DNA from: an uncultured Pelagibacteraceae bacterium
Lineage (GTDB): Bacteria > Pseudomonadota > Alphaproteobacteria > Pelagibacterales > Pelagibacteraceae
NCBI GenBank assembly: GCA_902609535.1
Contig: CACLSF010000002.1
Location: 54,943-118,942 of the forward strand
Direction of reading: 5' to 3'
DNA: 64,000 bases
Below, one piece after another: positions 9,478 through 17,576 of this stretch. Made by a program: the position numbers and the translations under genes. Every line of letters starts with the position of its first letter. The first letter of the stretch is position 1. The notes beneath the pieces are model-generated. The model was not told where the DNA came from, made no database searches, and worked only from the letters and a program-made list of their open reading frames with translations.

Positions 9478-10026
9478 ATGAAAAAAATAATAACCATTTT
9501 TTTTGCAATTTTTTTTATTACTAACTCTTCAAACTCTAATGAATATGAAATAAGATTAAATAACTTATTTGAAAAATTAAAAATTCAAAACCACTCAATT
9601 GCAATTGATACAGAGATGAAAATTTGGGATATTTGGACAAAACATCCCACTAATCAAAATTTAACTTCTTTGCTATCAAGAGGAACAAAATTTATGAATC
9701 AAGAGCAATATTCAGTTGCTGTAGATATATTCACAACAGTAATTAAAAAAGATCCTGCTTGGGCAGAAGCTTGGAATAAAAGAGCAACTGTCTTTTATTT
9801 AATGGGCAAATATCAAGATTCTCAAAATGATATAGACAAGGTATTAAAACTAGAGAAAAGACATTTTGGAGCATTATCAGGACAGGGTCTCGTTCAAATT
9901 AAGTTAAAAAATTACGAAAAGGCTTTAAATAGTTATGAAAAAGTAAAAGAGATTTATCCGTCCATGAGGTCACCACAAATAATGATACCGCAGATTAAAG
10001 AGTTGATTAAAAATCAATCTGTTTAA
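9478..10026 (+). CDS. Exported tetratricopeptide-repeat protein
   Basis: A 182-residue protein with an N-terminal signal sequence (MKKIITIFFAIFFITNSSNS) and about three tetratricopeptide repeats between residues 60 and 165, for example DPAWAEAWNKRATVFYLMGK. TPR modules bind protein partners; the partner is unknown. The gene begins seven bases after pmbA and its stop directly abuts the next ATG, so it is likely co-transcribed with both. A periplasmic location is predicted. Confidence 0.75.
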   Translation: MKKIITIFFAIFFITNSSNSNEYEIRLNNLFEKLKIQNHSIAIDTEMKIWDIWTKHPTNQNLTSLLSRGTKFMNQEQYSVAVDIFTTVIKKDPAWAEAWNKRATVFYLMGKYQDSQNDIDKVLKLEKRHFGALSGQGLVQIKLKNYEKALNSYEKVKEIYPSMRSPQIMIPQIKELIKNQSV

Positions 10027-10575
10027 ATGAAAAAACTGCTAATAATTTTTTTTATCAATATTTTTGCAGTTAATTCTGCTTATTCTTTAGAAGAAGTCCT
10101 TACTTCTTTAAAAGAGGGAGGAAAAATAATTTTTATTAGACATGCTCTTGCACCAGGGAATGGAGATCCAGAAAATTTTGATTTAAATGATTGTTCTACC
10201 CAAAGAAATTTAAATCAAAGAGGAATTGAACAGTCAAAATTTATTGGAAGTATATTTAATAAAAACCAGATTAAAATTGAAAATATCTATACAAGTGAAT
10301 GGTGCAGATGTATAGATACCGCTAAATTTGCTTTTAAAAATTATCAAACATTTAGCGCTCTAAATTCTTTTTATGATATTAGATTTGAAGCAAATGAAGA
10401 GAGGCAAATAACTCAACTAAAAGAGTTTATTAATCAATGGGATGGTAAAGAAAATATAATTTTTGTTACTCATTTTGTAGTTATATCCTCAATGCTAAAT
10501 ATAGGGACTTCTTCAGGAGAAATAGTAATAACTGATAAGAACTTAAATATTATTGGATCAATTGATACTTTGTAA
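10027..10575 (+). CDS. Exported histidine phosphatase family protein
   Basis: A 182-residue protein of the histidine phosphatase (phosphoglycerate-mutase-like) superfamily. The signature reads IFIRHALAPG, with the phospho-accepting histidine after the arginine, and a second histidine appears in FVTHFVVIS. A signal peptide (MKKLLIIFFINIFAVNSAYS) predicts a periplasmic protein. It follows the TPR gene with no spacer. Substrate is unknown; phosphosugar or polyphosphorylated compounds are common for exported members. Confidence 0.75.
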   Translation: MKKLLIIFFINIFAVNSAYSLEEVLTSLKEGGKIIFIRHALAPGNGDPENFDLNDCSTQRNLNQRGIEQSKFIGSIFNKNQIKIENIYTSEWCRCIDTAKFAFKNYQTFSALNSFYDIRFEANEERQITQLKEFINQWDGKENIIFVTHFVVISSMLNIGTSSGEIVITDKNLNIIGSIDTL

Positions 10576-10593
10576 TATATTAACCTAAGATTT

Positions 10594-10785
10594 ATGAAAA
10601 CAATATTTATTATAGGATCAAAAAAGCATACTTTAAAATACACTAGAAAAATGCCTGAAGGCGAAGTAAAAAAAATGAAATCTTTTGTAACTAATAAAGG
10701 TCAAAAGTTAGAAAAAACATCCAAGTTTAAAATTCTAAATATTTCAGACGAAAAAACAGCAAGAGTGTTTAAGATCAATTTATAA
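10594..10785 (+). CDS. Small basic protein, unknown function
   Basis: A 63-residue, lysine-rich protein (start MKTIFIIGSKKHTLKY) that I do not recognise. It has no clear transmembrane segment. It sits in a 235-base interval between two real genes on the same strand with short spacers on both sides, which favours it being a gene. No strong ribosome binding site is visible. It may be lineage-restricted; the coding call is moderately supported. Confidence 0.5.
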   Translation: MKTIFIIGSKKHTLKYTRKMPEGEVKKMKSFVTNKGQKLEKTSKFKILNISDEKTARVFKINL

Positions 10786-10810
10786 TATTTAATCCAGAAA
10801 TAGAGACTAA

Positions 10811-11962
10811 ATGAAGAAATCTAAAAGAAGCAATGTTGACCCATTTATTGTAATGGATGTAATGGAGTCTGCTAGAAAAGCAGAAGCTAATGGCAAGCAT
10901 GTAATTCATATGGAAGTAGGTCAACCAGGAACACCAGCACCAAAAGTTGCCAAAAAATTTATTTCAGATGAAATTTCAAATAATGATCTTGGCTATACTG
11001 TTACTTTAGGTTTACCAGAATTAAGAAATAGAATTTCTAAATTATATGGAGATTGGTACAATATTGACTTAAACCCAGACAGAATAATTATAACAACTGG
11101 ATCTTCAGGAGCATTTATACTTTCTTTTGCAGCATTATTTGATGTTGGAGATAGAGTAGGCATTGCCGCTCCAGGCTATCCTAGCTATAGACAAATTTTA
11201 AAGTCACAAGATTTAATTCCAGTTGATATTTTTACAGAATTACAAAATAAATTTCAGCCCATACCGAAAGATATTAAAGAAAATAATTTAAATGGTTTAT
11301 TAGTTGCTTCTCCTGCAAATCCCACCGGTTCAATGCTTGATAAAAAAAAACTAGAAGAACTTATTAATACTGCGCATGAAAATAAAGTGAGTTTTATTAG
11401 CGATGAGATTTATCATGGAATTCAATATGAAAATAATCCTACATCTGCATTAGAAATTTCAAATGAATGTTATGTTATAAATTCATTTTCTAAATATTTT
11501 TCTATGACAGGTTGGAGAGTAGGCTGGATGATTGTTCCTGTAGATCATGTGAGACAAGTAGAAAGATTATCTCAAAATCTTTTTATTTGTCCTCCTCATG
11601 TTAGTCAATTAACTGCTCTATCAGCAATGGATGCAAAAGAGGAATTAAATACAAATGTAGAGGTTTATAAAAAAAATAGATCAATTTTGTTAGAAGAGTT
11701 ACCTAAGGCTGGTTTAAATAAATTTTCTCCCCCAGATGGTGCTTTTTATATCTACATTGATATTTCAGAGTATTCAAAAGATAGTCTTAACTTTTGTAAA
11801 GAAGTGCTTGATAAAGCAGGAGTAGCAATAACTCCTGGACTTGATTTCGATCAAAAAAGAGGAAATTCTACAATAAGGTTTTCATATGCTAGAAGCACTG
11901 AGGATATAATTGAGGGAGCAAATAGAATAAAAAAATTTATGAAAGAAGAGTATTTAAAATAA
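10811..11962 (+). CDS. Class I/II PLP-dependent aminotransferase
   Basis: A 383-residue fold-type I aminotransferase of the AspC/aromatic type. Visible landmarks are GLPELRNRIS, the ASPANPTGSML loop, SDEIYHG, the PLP-binding lysine K228 in NSFSKYFSMTGWRVGW, and the carboxylate-binding arginine in TIRFSYARS. It would transfer amino groups between an amino acid and a 2-oxoacid in the cytoplasm; the precise amino acid cannot be told. It is followed two bases later by an NAD(P)-binding protein gene. Confidence 0.85.
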   Translation: MKKSKRSNVDPFIVMDVMESARKAEANGKHVIHMEVGQPGTPAPKVAKKFISDEISNNDLGYTVTLGLPELRNRISKLYGDWYNIDLNPDRIIITTGSSGAFILSFAALFDVGDRVGIAAPGYPSYRQILKSQDLIPVDIFTELQNKFQPIPKDIKENNLNGLLVASPANPTGSMLDKKKLEELINTAHENKVSFISDEIYHGIQYENNPTSALEISNECYVINSFSKYFSMTGWRVGWMIVPVDHVRQVERLSQNLFICPPHVSQLTALSAMDAKEELNTNVEVYKKNRSILLEELPKAGLNKFSPPDGAFYIYIDISEYSKDSLNFCKEVLDKAGVAITPGLDFDQKRGNSTIRFSYARSTEDIIEGANRIKKFMKEEYLK

Positions 11963-11964
11963 TA

Positions 11965-12621
11965 ATGAAAACCGCTGTTTTATTTGGCTCATCTGGTTTA
12001 ATTGGATCAAATTTACTAGATAATTTAATCAACAATAATACTTACAACAAAATAAAAATATTTGTTAGAAAATTACCTTCTATTGATAATTCAAAAGTTG
12101 AAGTGATCAATACAGATTTTTTAGATTTGGACACTTTAAAAGAAAAATTAACAGGTGATGATTGTTTTTTTTGCATTGGTACAACTCACAAAGACACACC
12201 CGATAAAAACGAATATAGAAGAATAGAATATGACTTGCCTGTAAAATTAGCAAAAATTGCAAAATTTAATTCAATTAGCAATTTTATTTATGTCTCCTCA
12301 ATTGGAGCAAACCCAAAAGCCTCAAGTACATATTTAAAAAATAAAGGTCAAGTAGAGGAGGAGCTAAAAAAGATTGGGTTTTCTAACCTCAGCATTATTC
12401 AACCCTCATTTTTAGTTGGCAACAGAAAAGACTTTAGAATTGTTGAGGTTTTAGGAATTCCAGTTATGAAATTTCTATCCTTATTCTTTTTTGGTGGATT
12501 TAAAAAATATACTCCAATAAAAGTTGAGATAGTTGTGAATGCAATGATCAAACTTGCCTCAGGAAATAATAGTGAGCAAACTTATTTATCTGATAGGTTG
12601 CAAGAGTTAGGATCTAACTAA
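11965..12621 (+). CDS. NAD(P)-binding atypical short-chain dehydrogenase (HTATIP2-like)
   Basis: A 218-residue Rossmann-fold protein that begins with the nucleotide-binding pattern FGSSGLIGSNLL. It contains YVSSIGANPKASSTYLKNKG, placing the catalytic-type Tyr-x-x-x-Lys in an atypical short-chain dehydrogenase context, and IIQPSFLVGNR. The pattern resembles the HTATIP2/NAD(P)H-binding group. Reaction is unknown. It lies two bases after the aminotransferase gene and its stop abuts the next ATG, so the three probably form one transcript. Confidence 0.7.
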   Translation: MKTAVLFGSSGLIGSNLLDNLINNNTYNKIKIFVRKLPSIDNSKVEVINTDFLDLDTLKEKLTGDDCFFCIGTTHKDTPDKNEYRRIEYDLPVKLAKIAKFNSISNFIYVSSIGANPKASSTYLKNKGQVEEELKKIGFSNLSIIQPSFLVGNRKDFRIVEVLGIPVMKFLSLFFFGGFKKYTPIKVEIVVNAMIKLASGNNSEQTYLSDRLQELGSN

Positions 12622-13194
12622 ATGAGAAAATCAATAATATCGATATCTTTTTTGATTTATATATTCTGTATTTTACCTTACTCTACTTCAATGGCTTATG
12701 AGGAATCTCAATATGATGTAGTATATAAATCTGAAATATACGAAGTGAGACATTATAAAGACCGTCTAGTTGTCGAAGTTGTAAGTAGAAATGATGACAG
12801 TAATTTTAGAAAACTTTTTAAATATATCTCGGGTCAGAATAACAAATCCCAAGAAATTAAAATGACTGTGCCAGTAACACAGGGTGAGAAGGATAATGGA
12901 TACTATATGCAATTTTATCTTCCATCAAAATTTACAAAAGAGAATGCGCCTATACCCACAAATTCAGATGTTAAAATCTCAACAATAGAAGAAGGTTTTT
13001 TTGCTGTAATAGAATATTCTGGAAGAGCCTCAGATAATAATTTCTTCAAACATAAGGAAATTCTAAATAAAAAACTCTTAGAGGATAAAGTAATCATTAA
13101 AGGACCTCCAATAAGAGCAACCTATAATGGTCCTTTTACACTTCCTATGATGAGACGCAACGAAACTATGTTTAAAGTTGAGTGGAGTAAATAG
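12622..13194 (+). CDS. SOUL-family haem-binding protein, exported
   Basis: A 190-residue SOUL-family protein with a signal peptide (residues 1-25, ending at SMA). Characteristic stretches are YEVRHYKDRLVVEV, FRKLFKYISGQN, IKMTVPVTQ and GPFTLPMMRRNE, the last close to the C-terminus as in the family. SOUL proteins bind haem or tetrapyrroles in plants and animals; bacterial homologues are little studied. Export would place it in the periplasm. It has no spacer from the upstream gene. Confidence 0.8.
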   Translation: MRKSIISISFLIYIFCILPYSTSMAYEESQYDVVYKSEIYEVRHYKDRLVVEVVSRNDDSNFRKLFKYISGQNNKSQEIKMTVPVTQGEKDNGYYMQFYLPSKFTKENAPIPTNSDVKISTIEEGFFAVIEYSGRASDNNFFKHKEILNKKLLEDKVIIKGPPIRATYNGPFTLPMMRRNETMFKVEWSK

Positions 13195-13264
13195 ATTACA
13201 TTTTGCCATATATATTAATTTCTATCGCCTGATAGTTTAATTTCATTAATCAGAAAGGTATTTT

Positions 13265-13666
13265 ATGAAAAAATTATTTCTAATTTTATTTGTATCATTT
13301 GGTTTAAACAGCTCTGTTTTTGCTGATGGTCATGTAAAAAGAATTTTATCAACTAGTCAGACTGGAATGGGTAACGATATTGTTTATCCATCCGGAAAAG
13401 CAAAGATCACAGCTTTTGAATTTACTGTGCCCGTAGGAGGCCCTGTAGTTCCGCATACTCACTCGTTTCCTGTTTTAATAATGATACAACAAGGAGAAAT
13501 TGAACTTACTCAAGGTGGCAAAAGCTATGTTTATAAAGCTGGAGATGCATTTATTGAAGATGTAGGTGTGGCTCATGAATCTAAAAATATTGGAGATATT
13601 CCTGTTAAAGCAATTGTTGTTGCTATGGGAGTTGAAGGTCAAAAAATTATGACTCCAGTAAAATAG
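13265..13666 (+). CDS. Small exported cupin-domain protein
   Basis: A 133-residue single-domain cupin with a signal peptide ending near SVFADG. Cupin motif 1 is VPHTHSFPVLIMIQQG and motif 2 is GDAFIEDVGVAHESKN, so three metal-ligand histidines are present. The usual glutamate of motif 1 and proline of motif 2 are missing. An AGAAAGG ribosome binding site precedes the ATG. Function unknown; the missing glutamate and the signal peptide argue against the SAR11 DMSP lyase DddK. The gene runs into a hairpin shared with the convergent unit. Confidence 0.75.
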   Translation: MKKLFLILFVSFGLNSSVFADGHVKRILSTSQTGMGNDIVYPSGKAKITAFEFTVPVGGPVVPHTHSFPVLIMIQQGEIELTQGGKSYVYKAGDAFIEDVGVAHESKNIGDIPVKAIVVAMGVEGQKIMTPVK

Positions 13667-13675
13667 AAAGAAAAA

Positions 13676-13707
13676 ATATGGGGCAGTTATTTTTACATGC
13701 CCCATAT
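13676..13707 (-). terminator. Intrinsic terminator between convergent genes (strongest on the minus strand)
   Basis: A perfect ten-base inverted repeat, ATATGGGGCA and TGCCCCATAT, encloses a 12-base loop. Read on the minus strand it is followed directly by TTTTTTCTTT, a textbook intrinsic terminator for the small minus-strand gene. On the plus strand it closes the cupin gene but only a weak T tract follows. Confidence 0.85.
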
Positions 13708-13720
13708 CTCATTCTTTAAG

Positions 13721-13912
13721 CTATATTTTTTTACTCTCTTTTTTCAAATGTCCTAATGTTTCTCCAGAATTTTTTCCTGATTTGATAACGTATCCACTTG
13801 TACCGTTGGCATTAGTTTCTACAGTTTTTAAATTTCGAAACATTAATTGATTTAGCCTAGCGTTCTTTGAGCCTCGGCTAAACGAACTTAAAACTCTGTG
13901 CATTCTTTTCAT
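13721..13912 (-). CDS. Small highly basic protein, unknown
   Basis: A 63-residue protein (start MKRMHRVLSSFSRGSKNARL) with about 14 Lys/Arg and only three acidic residues. It has no membrane segment and no family I recognise. Support for coding is good: an AAGGAG Shine-Dalgarno sequence lies just upstream, a strong terminator lies just downstream, and the ATG overlaps the TGA of a 23-codon leader ORF (ATGA). Its first half uses GC-richer codons than neighbouring genes. A nucleic-acid-binding or ribosome-associated role would fit the charge but is only a guess. Confidence 0.6.
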   Translation of the reverse strand: MKRMHRVLSSFSRGSKNARLNQLMFRNLKTVETNANGTSGYVIKSGKNSGETLGHLKKESKKI

Positions 13913-13980
13913 ACACTCTCCTTGTTTGTTTTTCCAAAACTCGCTTTTAACCGATGCGATATCGGTCTCTTTTTCACCAT
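13909..13980 (-). CDS. 23-codon upstream ORF coupled to the small basic protein gene
   Basis: ATG at 13980 opens a 23-residue basic frame (MVKKRPISHRLKASFGKTNK then ESV) that ends in TGA at 13911-13909, overlapping the ATG of the next gene by ATGA. It contains a hairpin (13950-13966, ACCGAT-GCGAT-ATCGGT), and a second one (13976-13990, ACCAT-GAGAT-ATGGT) covers its own start. It has no clear ribosome binding site but would begin about ten bases after the predicted transcript start. It could be a leader peptide, a small protein or chance. Confidence 0.4.
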   Translation of the reverse strand: MVKKRPISHRLKASFGKTNKESV

Positions 13981-13996
13981 GAGATATGGTTATATT

Positions 13997-14025
13997 AATT
14001 TATCTTTACTTAAATTTATTTTCAA
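13997..14025 (-). promoter_or_regulatory. Candidate promoter of the small basic protein unit
   Basis: On the minus strand TTGAAA (14025-14020) and TAAATT (14002-13997) are spaced by 17 bases. Transcription would begin near 13990, exactly where the first leader hairpin starts. The rest of the interval up to 14095 is AT-rich and holds nothing else I can name. Confidence 0.4.
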
Positions 14026-14095
14026 ACAATAAAAAAAATTAAAGTGACCATAATAGGCCTTAATTTATTAAAAAAATTTTATTAAAATTAAATCA

Positions 14096-14794
14096 TTACT
14101 TTTCGATAAAAAGTATTAAGTTAGAGGTAAAAAAGAAGAGATTTTGCTTAATTATTTTAAAATTTTTTATCTTCAAATCTTTACAAATTTTAATTAAATC
14201 TTGATTTGTCATTAAATTAAGATTTTCCTCTGATGAATAAAACTTTAGTCCAATTAATTTAAGTATTTTTCTGTGAGTTTTTTTTGGTAACCAATGAATC
14301 AGAGGAATAGTTGTATGAAAATCGATTGGATAATATCTGTTAGGAGTTTGTATAAAAACAAATTTCTTTGAAATTCTTAAACATTCTTTGACAAAGATTG
14401 TCTGATTAGTATATGACCCAACATGCTCAATAGTTGCATTAGAGTGAACTATATCAAAACTATTGTCAAGAAACTTTGTTTTTTTTCCATCCCCTATTTT
14501 AAAATCTTTAACGTTAGGATATTTTTTTTTAAGTAAACTACAATCTTGATTAGATATACAAGTTATATTTAAATTGTCTTTAGTATTTTCTAGAAATATA
14601 TTTTGCTCAATATCTGTTGATGGTGTGGTTCCAATATCTAAAACAGAATTATTTAGGTTATAATTTGTTAAATTTTTAAGTTTAATAAAAAATCTTTCAC
14701 GAGCACTAATTATAATTTTTTTAATTAAATTATGTAAGTATGTTTTTTTTACTTCAGAGTATGTTTGATACCTATCTTTATTATTTTCTGTCAT
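14096..14794 (-). CDS. Class I SAM-dependent methyltransferase
   Basis: A 232-residue protein with the class I methyltransferase pattern. Motif I reads VLDIGTTPSTD near residue 51, the post-core acidic region is NSFDIVHSNATIEHVG, and YFIQTP-like strands follow (VFIQTPNRYYPIDFH). The NRYYPIDFHTTIPLIHW segment resembles methyltransferases acting on lipid or polysaccharide-linked substrates, but the acceptor is unknown. It is 62 bases after the M24 gene and may be the last gene of that minus-strand run or have its own promoter. Confidence 0.75.
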   Translation of the reverse strand: MTENNKDRYQTYSEVKKTYLHNLIKKIIISARERFFIKLKNLTNYNLNNSVLDIGTTPSTDIEQNIFLENTKDNLNITCISNQDCSLLKKKYPNVKDFKIGDGKKTKFLDNSFDIVHSNATIEHVGSYTNQTIFVKECLRISKKFVFIQTPNRYYPIDFHTTIPLIHWLPKKTHRKILKLIGLKFYSSEENLNLMTNQDLIKICKDLKIKNFKIIKQNLFFFTSNLILFIEK

Positions 14795-14856
14795 TTATTA
14801 AATCATCAGTTTAAATTTAAATCTAATTCGTATGAATTGTATTAATAATTTGTTTC

Positions 14857-16008
14857 TTAAAGTACAATTAAATCCGTCTTGTGATTACCCAGCCTTTCAT
14901 TACCTTTTTTAGTTACGATATAAGTTTCACCTAAGTTCATAGCTAACTCATTTTTACTATCCATTAGAATCATATGCATAAAAAAAACATTTCCTGGTTG
15001 GATGACATAAGTATTACCTGTGTAAATCATTGGCCAATCCATCCAATTAGGGGAAAATGTTGCGCCTAATGAGTATCCACATGCATTCATCCGACAATCT
15101 TTATAACCTAAATTATCAAATATTTTTGCGTGTATATCAAAGACATCTCCAATTTTATTGCCAGGTTTTAGAGTATTTTCACAGTTTTTTAGTGCTTCTA
15201 CGCAAGCCTCGTGCATTTCATAATGTTTAGGATTTGCTTTTCCAATTGGTATAGTTCGGAACATTGCAGAATGATAATGTCTATACGTGCCAGCCCACTC
15301 AATAGTGAGTTGATCTTCATTATTAAGTATCCGTTTTTCCGATTGGTATCTGCACAATAGTGCGTTATTACCGGATCCTATTATAAATTCATTTGCAGGA
15401 TAGTCCCCACCTCCTTCAAAAATTACTCTATTCATTTCTGCAAGAATTTTACTTTCACTCACTCCTTTTTTAGCAAATTTCCAAACTTCATCTAAAGCTT
15501 TGTCGGCAAGGGTTGCTGCTTTCTTAACATAAACTATTTCTTCAGGAGATTTAACTACTCTGAGTTTTGTTATTAATTCAGACTTATCATTCAAAGAGCA
15601 AAAACTTTCTAATGATTTATTTAAATTAATTGCATTACGTCCAGTAAGTCCATAAGCTTCATACTCAATCCCTATATTTTTGTCATTTAAGTTAAGTTCA
15701 TTTAAAATTTGTTTTAGATCTTCAGTGGGTTTAGAATCATCTTTATCAACCCAAATTCTTATATCTTCTATATTTGATGTGTTTTTTGCTTGTCTTAAAT
15801 CAGGAGCTCTAGTTAATAATATTAAATTACCTTTTTGGTCTAATATTAAAGACTGAAAAAAAACATAACCGAATGTATCGTAACCAGTTAACCAATACAT
15901 AGACTCTTGTCTAAACATGACCAAGGCATCTATTTTTTCCTCTTTTAATTTAGTGATAACTTTATTTTTTCTACTTTTGAATTCTTGTGAGGAAAAATGA
16001 AGACCCAT
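14857..16008 (-). CDS. M24-family (creatinase fold) hydrolase, ectoine-hydrolase-like
   Basis: A 383-residue pita-bread-fold protein: an N-terminal creatinase domain (to about residue 150, with YWLTGYDTFGY), then an M24 domain. Most metal ligands of true M24 aminopeptidases are replaced: the first aspartate is glutamate (IEWAG), the second is missing (YHSAMFRT), the GHGVG histidine is GYSLG, and only the last glutamate (LGETY) remains. The same pattern is known in the DoeA ectoine hydrolase branch, so a hydrolase of ectoine or a related cyclic or amide compound is most likely. It overlaps the upstream hydratase gene by one base (TAATG). Confidence 0.7.
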   Translation of the reverse strand: MGLHFSSQEFKSRKNKVITKLKEEKIDALVMFRQESMYWLTGYDTFGYVFFQSLILDQKGNLILLTRAPDLRQAKNTSNIEDIRIWVDKDDSKPTEDLKQILNELNLNDKNIGIEYEAYGLTGRNAINLNKSLESFCSLNDKSELITKLRVVKSPEEIVYVKKAATLADKALDEVWKFAKKGVSESKILAEMNRVIFEGGGDYPANEFIIGSGNNALLCRYQSEKRILNNEDQLTIEWAGTYRHYHSAMFRTIPIGKANPKHYEMHEACVEALKNCENTLKPGNKIGDVFDIHAKIFDNLGYKDCRMNACGYSLGATFSPNWMDWPMIYTGNTYVIQPGNVFFMHMILMDSKNELAMNLGETYIVTKKGNERLGNHKTDLIVL

Positions 16009-16781
16009 TAATTGATAGTGGTTCTAACTGATCCGATTTTATCAACTTTGCCTATATATTCGCCCTTATTTTTTATTGGAACTACTCCTACCGTTGAGCC
16101 AGTGAACACGTAGAAATCTTTTTCTAATTTTACTTTTTCTTTCCTAATTTTATTTAAGACAAATTTTAAAGAATTAAGAGGGTTTATATATACAGTATTT
16201 GTATTACCTTTGACATTTAACCCCTTATTATTTTTTAAATTTGTTTTTAAATTATTTAAATTTAATTTTTTAAACTTCTTTTTTGGTCCTGTAATAAATT
16301 TAATATTTACTCCGAAATCACTGCATAAATCACCTAAATACTTAATACCTGGTTTCTTCTGTCTAAAACCTACTACCTCAATACAAGGTCCCATATGGGT
16401 TATAAATTTTGTGACATTTTTTGGATTTAGCCTACCTTTAAAATCAAAAAAGGATTTTTTAATAATGTAATAAACTTCTACTTCAATACCGAGAGCATAT
16501 TTATTTACCTTAACTTTACCCCCTGTTTTAATAAGATTTTTTTGAAATACAGTTGAATGAAAAGGTTCTTTTTCTTTTAATTTTTTTAACAGAGCAAAAA
16601 TAGTTCCACCTGCTTTAAATCCTATTTTGTTATCATTAATTTTACTTTCACATAACAATCTTAATTTATGTGCAAGTTTAATATTTTTACAAAATTTCTC
16701 TGGTATTGGATTGATTAATTTGTTTTTATTGTAGGCATTAACTAGCTTTTTTGAAACTGATTGGATATCATTTTTCATCAC
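16008..16781 (-). CDS. 2-keto-4-pentenoate hydratase-like (FAH superfamily) protein
   Basis: A 257-residue protein resembling MhpD/HpaH hydratases. Matching segments are IGFKAGGT near residue 53, YALGIEVEVYYII, IEVVGFRQK, GLNVKGNTNTVYINPLNSLKFV and VFTGSTVGVVPI. These enzymes hydrate 2-hydroxy-dienoates in aromatic meta-cleavage pathways, or act as decarboxylase partners. Charged residues are abundant (lysine-rich), so it is divergent. No ring-cleavage genes accompany it; coupling to the M24 hydrolase suggests a different small-acid pathway. Two adjacent ATG codons (16781, 16778) could serve as start. Confidence 0.7.
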   Translation of the reverse strand: MMKNDIQSVSKKLVNAYNKNKLINPIPEKFCKNIKLAHKLRLLCESKINDNKIGFKAGGTIFALLKKLKEKEPFHSTVFQKNLIKTGGKVKVNKYALGIEVEVYYIIKKSFFDFKGRLNPKNVTKFITHMGPCIEVVGFRQKKPGIKYLGDLCSDFGVNIKFITGPKKKFKKLNLNNLKTNLKNNKGLNVKGNTNTVYINPLNSLKFVLNKIRKEKVKLEKDFYVFTGSTVGVVPIKNKGEYIGKVDKIGSVRTTIN

Positions 16782-16787
16782 AATAGA

Positions 16788-17576
16788 TTATTGAATAACT
16801 GTCATTGGATCAAGTCTAGTTTGAAACCAATTAACTCTAAAGTCTAAATGAGGACCTGTTGATCTACCAGTAGAACCTACAGTACCAATTATATCACCTT
16901 GTTTTATTAAGTCTCCAACGTCAACCATTACATTTTCTAAATGTGAATAGATTGTTGAAATGCCATGGCCGTGGTCCATTATGATTGTTCCACCAGTATA
17001 ATAAAGATCATTCTCAGCCATTGTAACAACTCCAGTTCCAGATGACTTTATCGGTGTTCCTTTTTTTGCTGCAATATCTATTCCATAGTGAGGCCATCTT
17101 GGTTTACCATTTAGAATTCTTTGACTTCCATATACTCCACTTATTATTCCTTTAACTGGCATAATGAATTTATTGCTAAAATAATTTAAATCTGAATTTA
17201 TGGCCCTTGCTTCACCTATTTTTCCATTCTCTTTTTTTATTCTTTTGTAAACAGACTCTGGGGGTGTTACTTTATTTTCAGGTAATCCATCTATTCTTTG
17301 AATATTGTATTTTCTTTTAAATACACGTTTAGTAATTTTTTTAGTTTTACCATTTGAAATTTTTGTAATTAATACATCGTATTTTCTATCTCTATCTATA
17401 CCAAATACAAAGAAACCATTTTTGGATACTTTTATTTTTTTTTTATCAATTATAATTTTTGAACTTGGATCAGTTTTACCTAAAATATAATGTCCTTGAA
17501 TAAACTTACCGGTAAATTCAATCGCTAGAATGTTTGTTGGAAATAAAATTGCTATGATAAGCAATATTTTTTTCAT
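16788..17576 (-). CDS. Exported M23-family peptidoglycan endopeptidase
   Basis: A 262-residue cell-wall hydrolase with a signal peptide (MKKILLIIAILFPTNILA). The C-terminal LytM/M23 domain has its zinc ligands in HYGIDIAA and in GPHLDFRV, plus SHLENV, all of the expected form, so it should be catalytically active. It would cut peptidoglycan cross-bridges in the periplasm. I start it at 17576, whose ATG overlaps the upstream TAA by one base and gives a clean signal peptide, instead of five codons earlier inside the SDR gene. Confidence 0.85.
   Translation of the reverse strand: MKKILLIIAILFPTNILAIEFTGKFIQGHYILGKTDPSSKIIIDKKKIKVSKNGFFVFGIDRDRKYDVLITKISNGKTKKITKRVFKRKYNIQRIDGLPENKVTPPESVYKRIKKENGKIGEARAINSDLNYFSNKFIMPVKGIISGVYGSQRILNGKPRWPHYGIDIAAKKGTPIKSSGTGVVTMAENDLYYTGGTIIMDHGHGISTIYSHLENVMVDVGDLIKQGDIIGTVGSTGRSTGPHLDFRVNWFQTRLDPMTVIQ

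Noticed and set aside
13222..13235. CTATC-GCCT-GATAG hairpin followed by TTTAATTT after the SOUL gene
   Set aside because: The five-pair, AT-containing stem is too weak to call a terminator with confidence.
13265..13666. Cupin as a possible SAR11 DMSP lyase (DddK)
   Set aside because: It has a signal peptide, and the glutamate of cupin motif 1 and the proline of motif 2 are missing, unlike DddK.
13676..13990. Minus-strand unit as a structured RNA (tmRNA, 6S, RNase P or SRP RNA)
   Set aside because: None of the conserved core sequences of these RNAs was found, and a good Shine-Dalgarno site with an open frame favours coding.
14857..16008. M24 protein as the DMSP lyase DddP
   Set aside because: DddP keeps a full set of Asp, His and Glu metal ligands; here all but the last glutamate are replaced.
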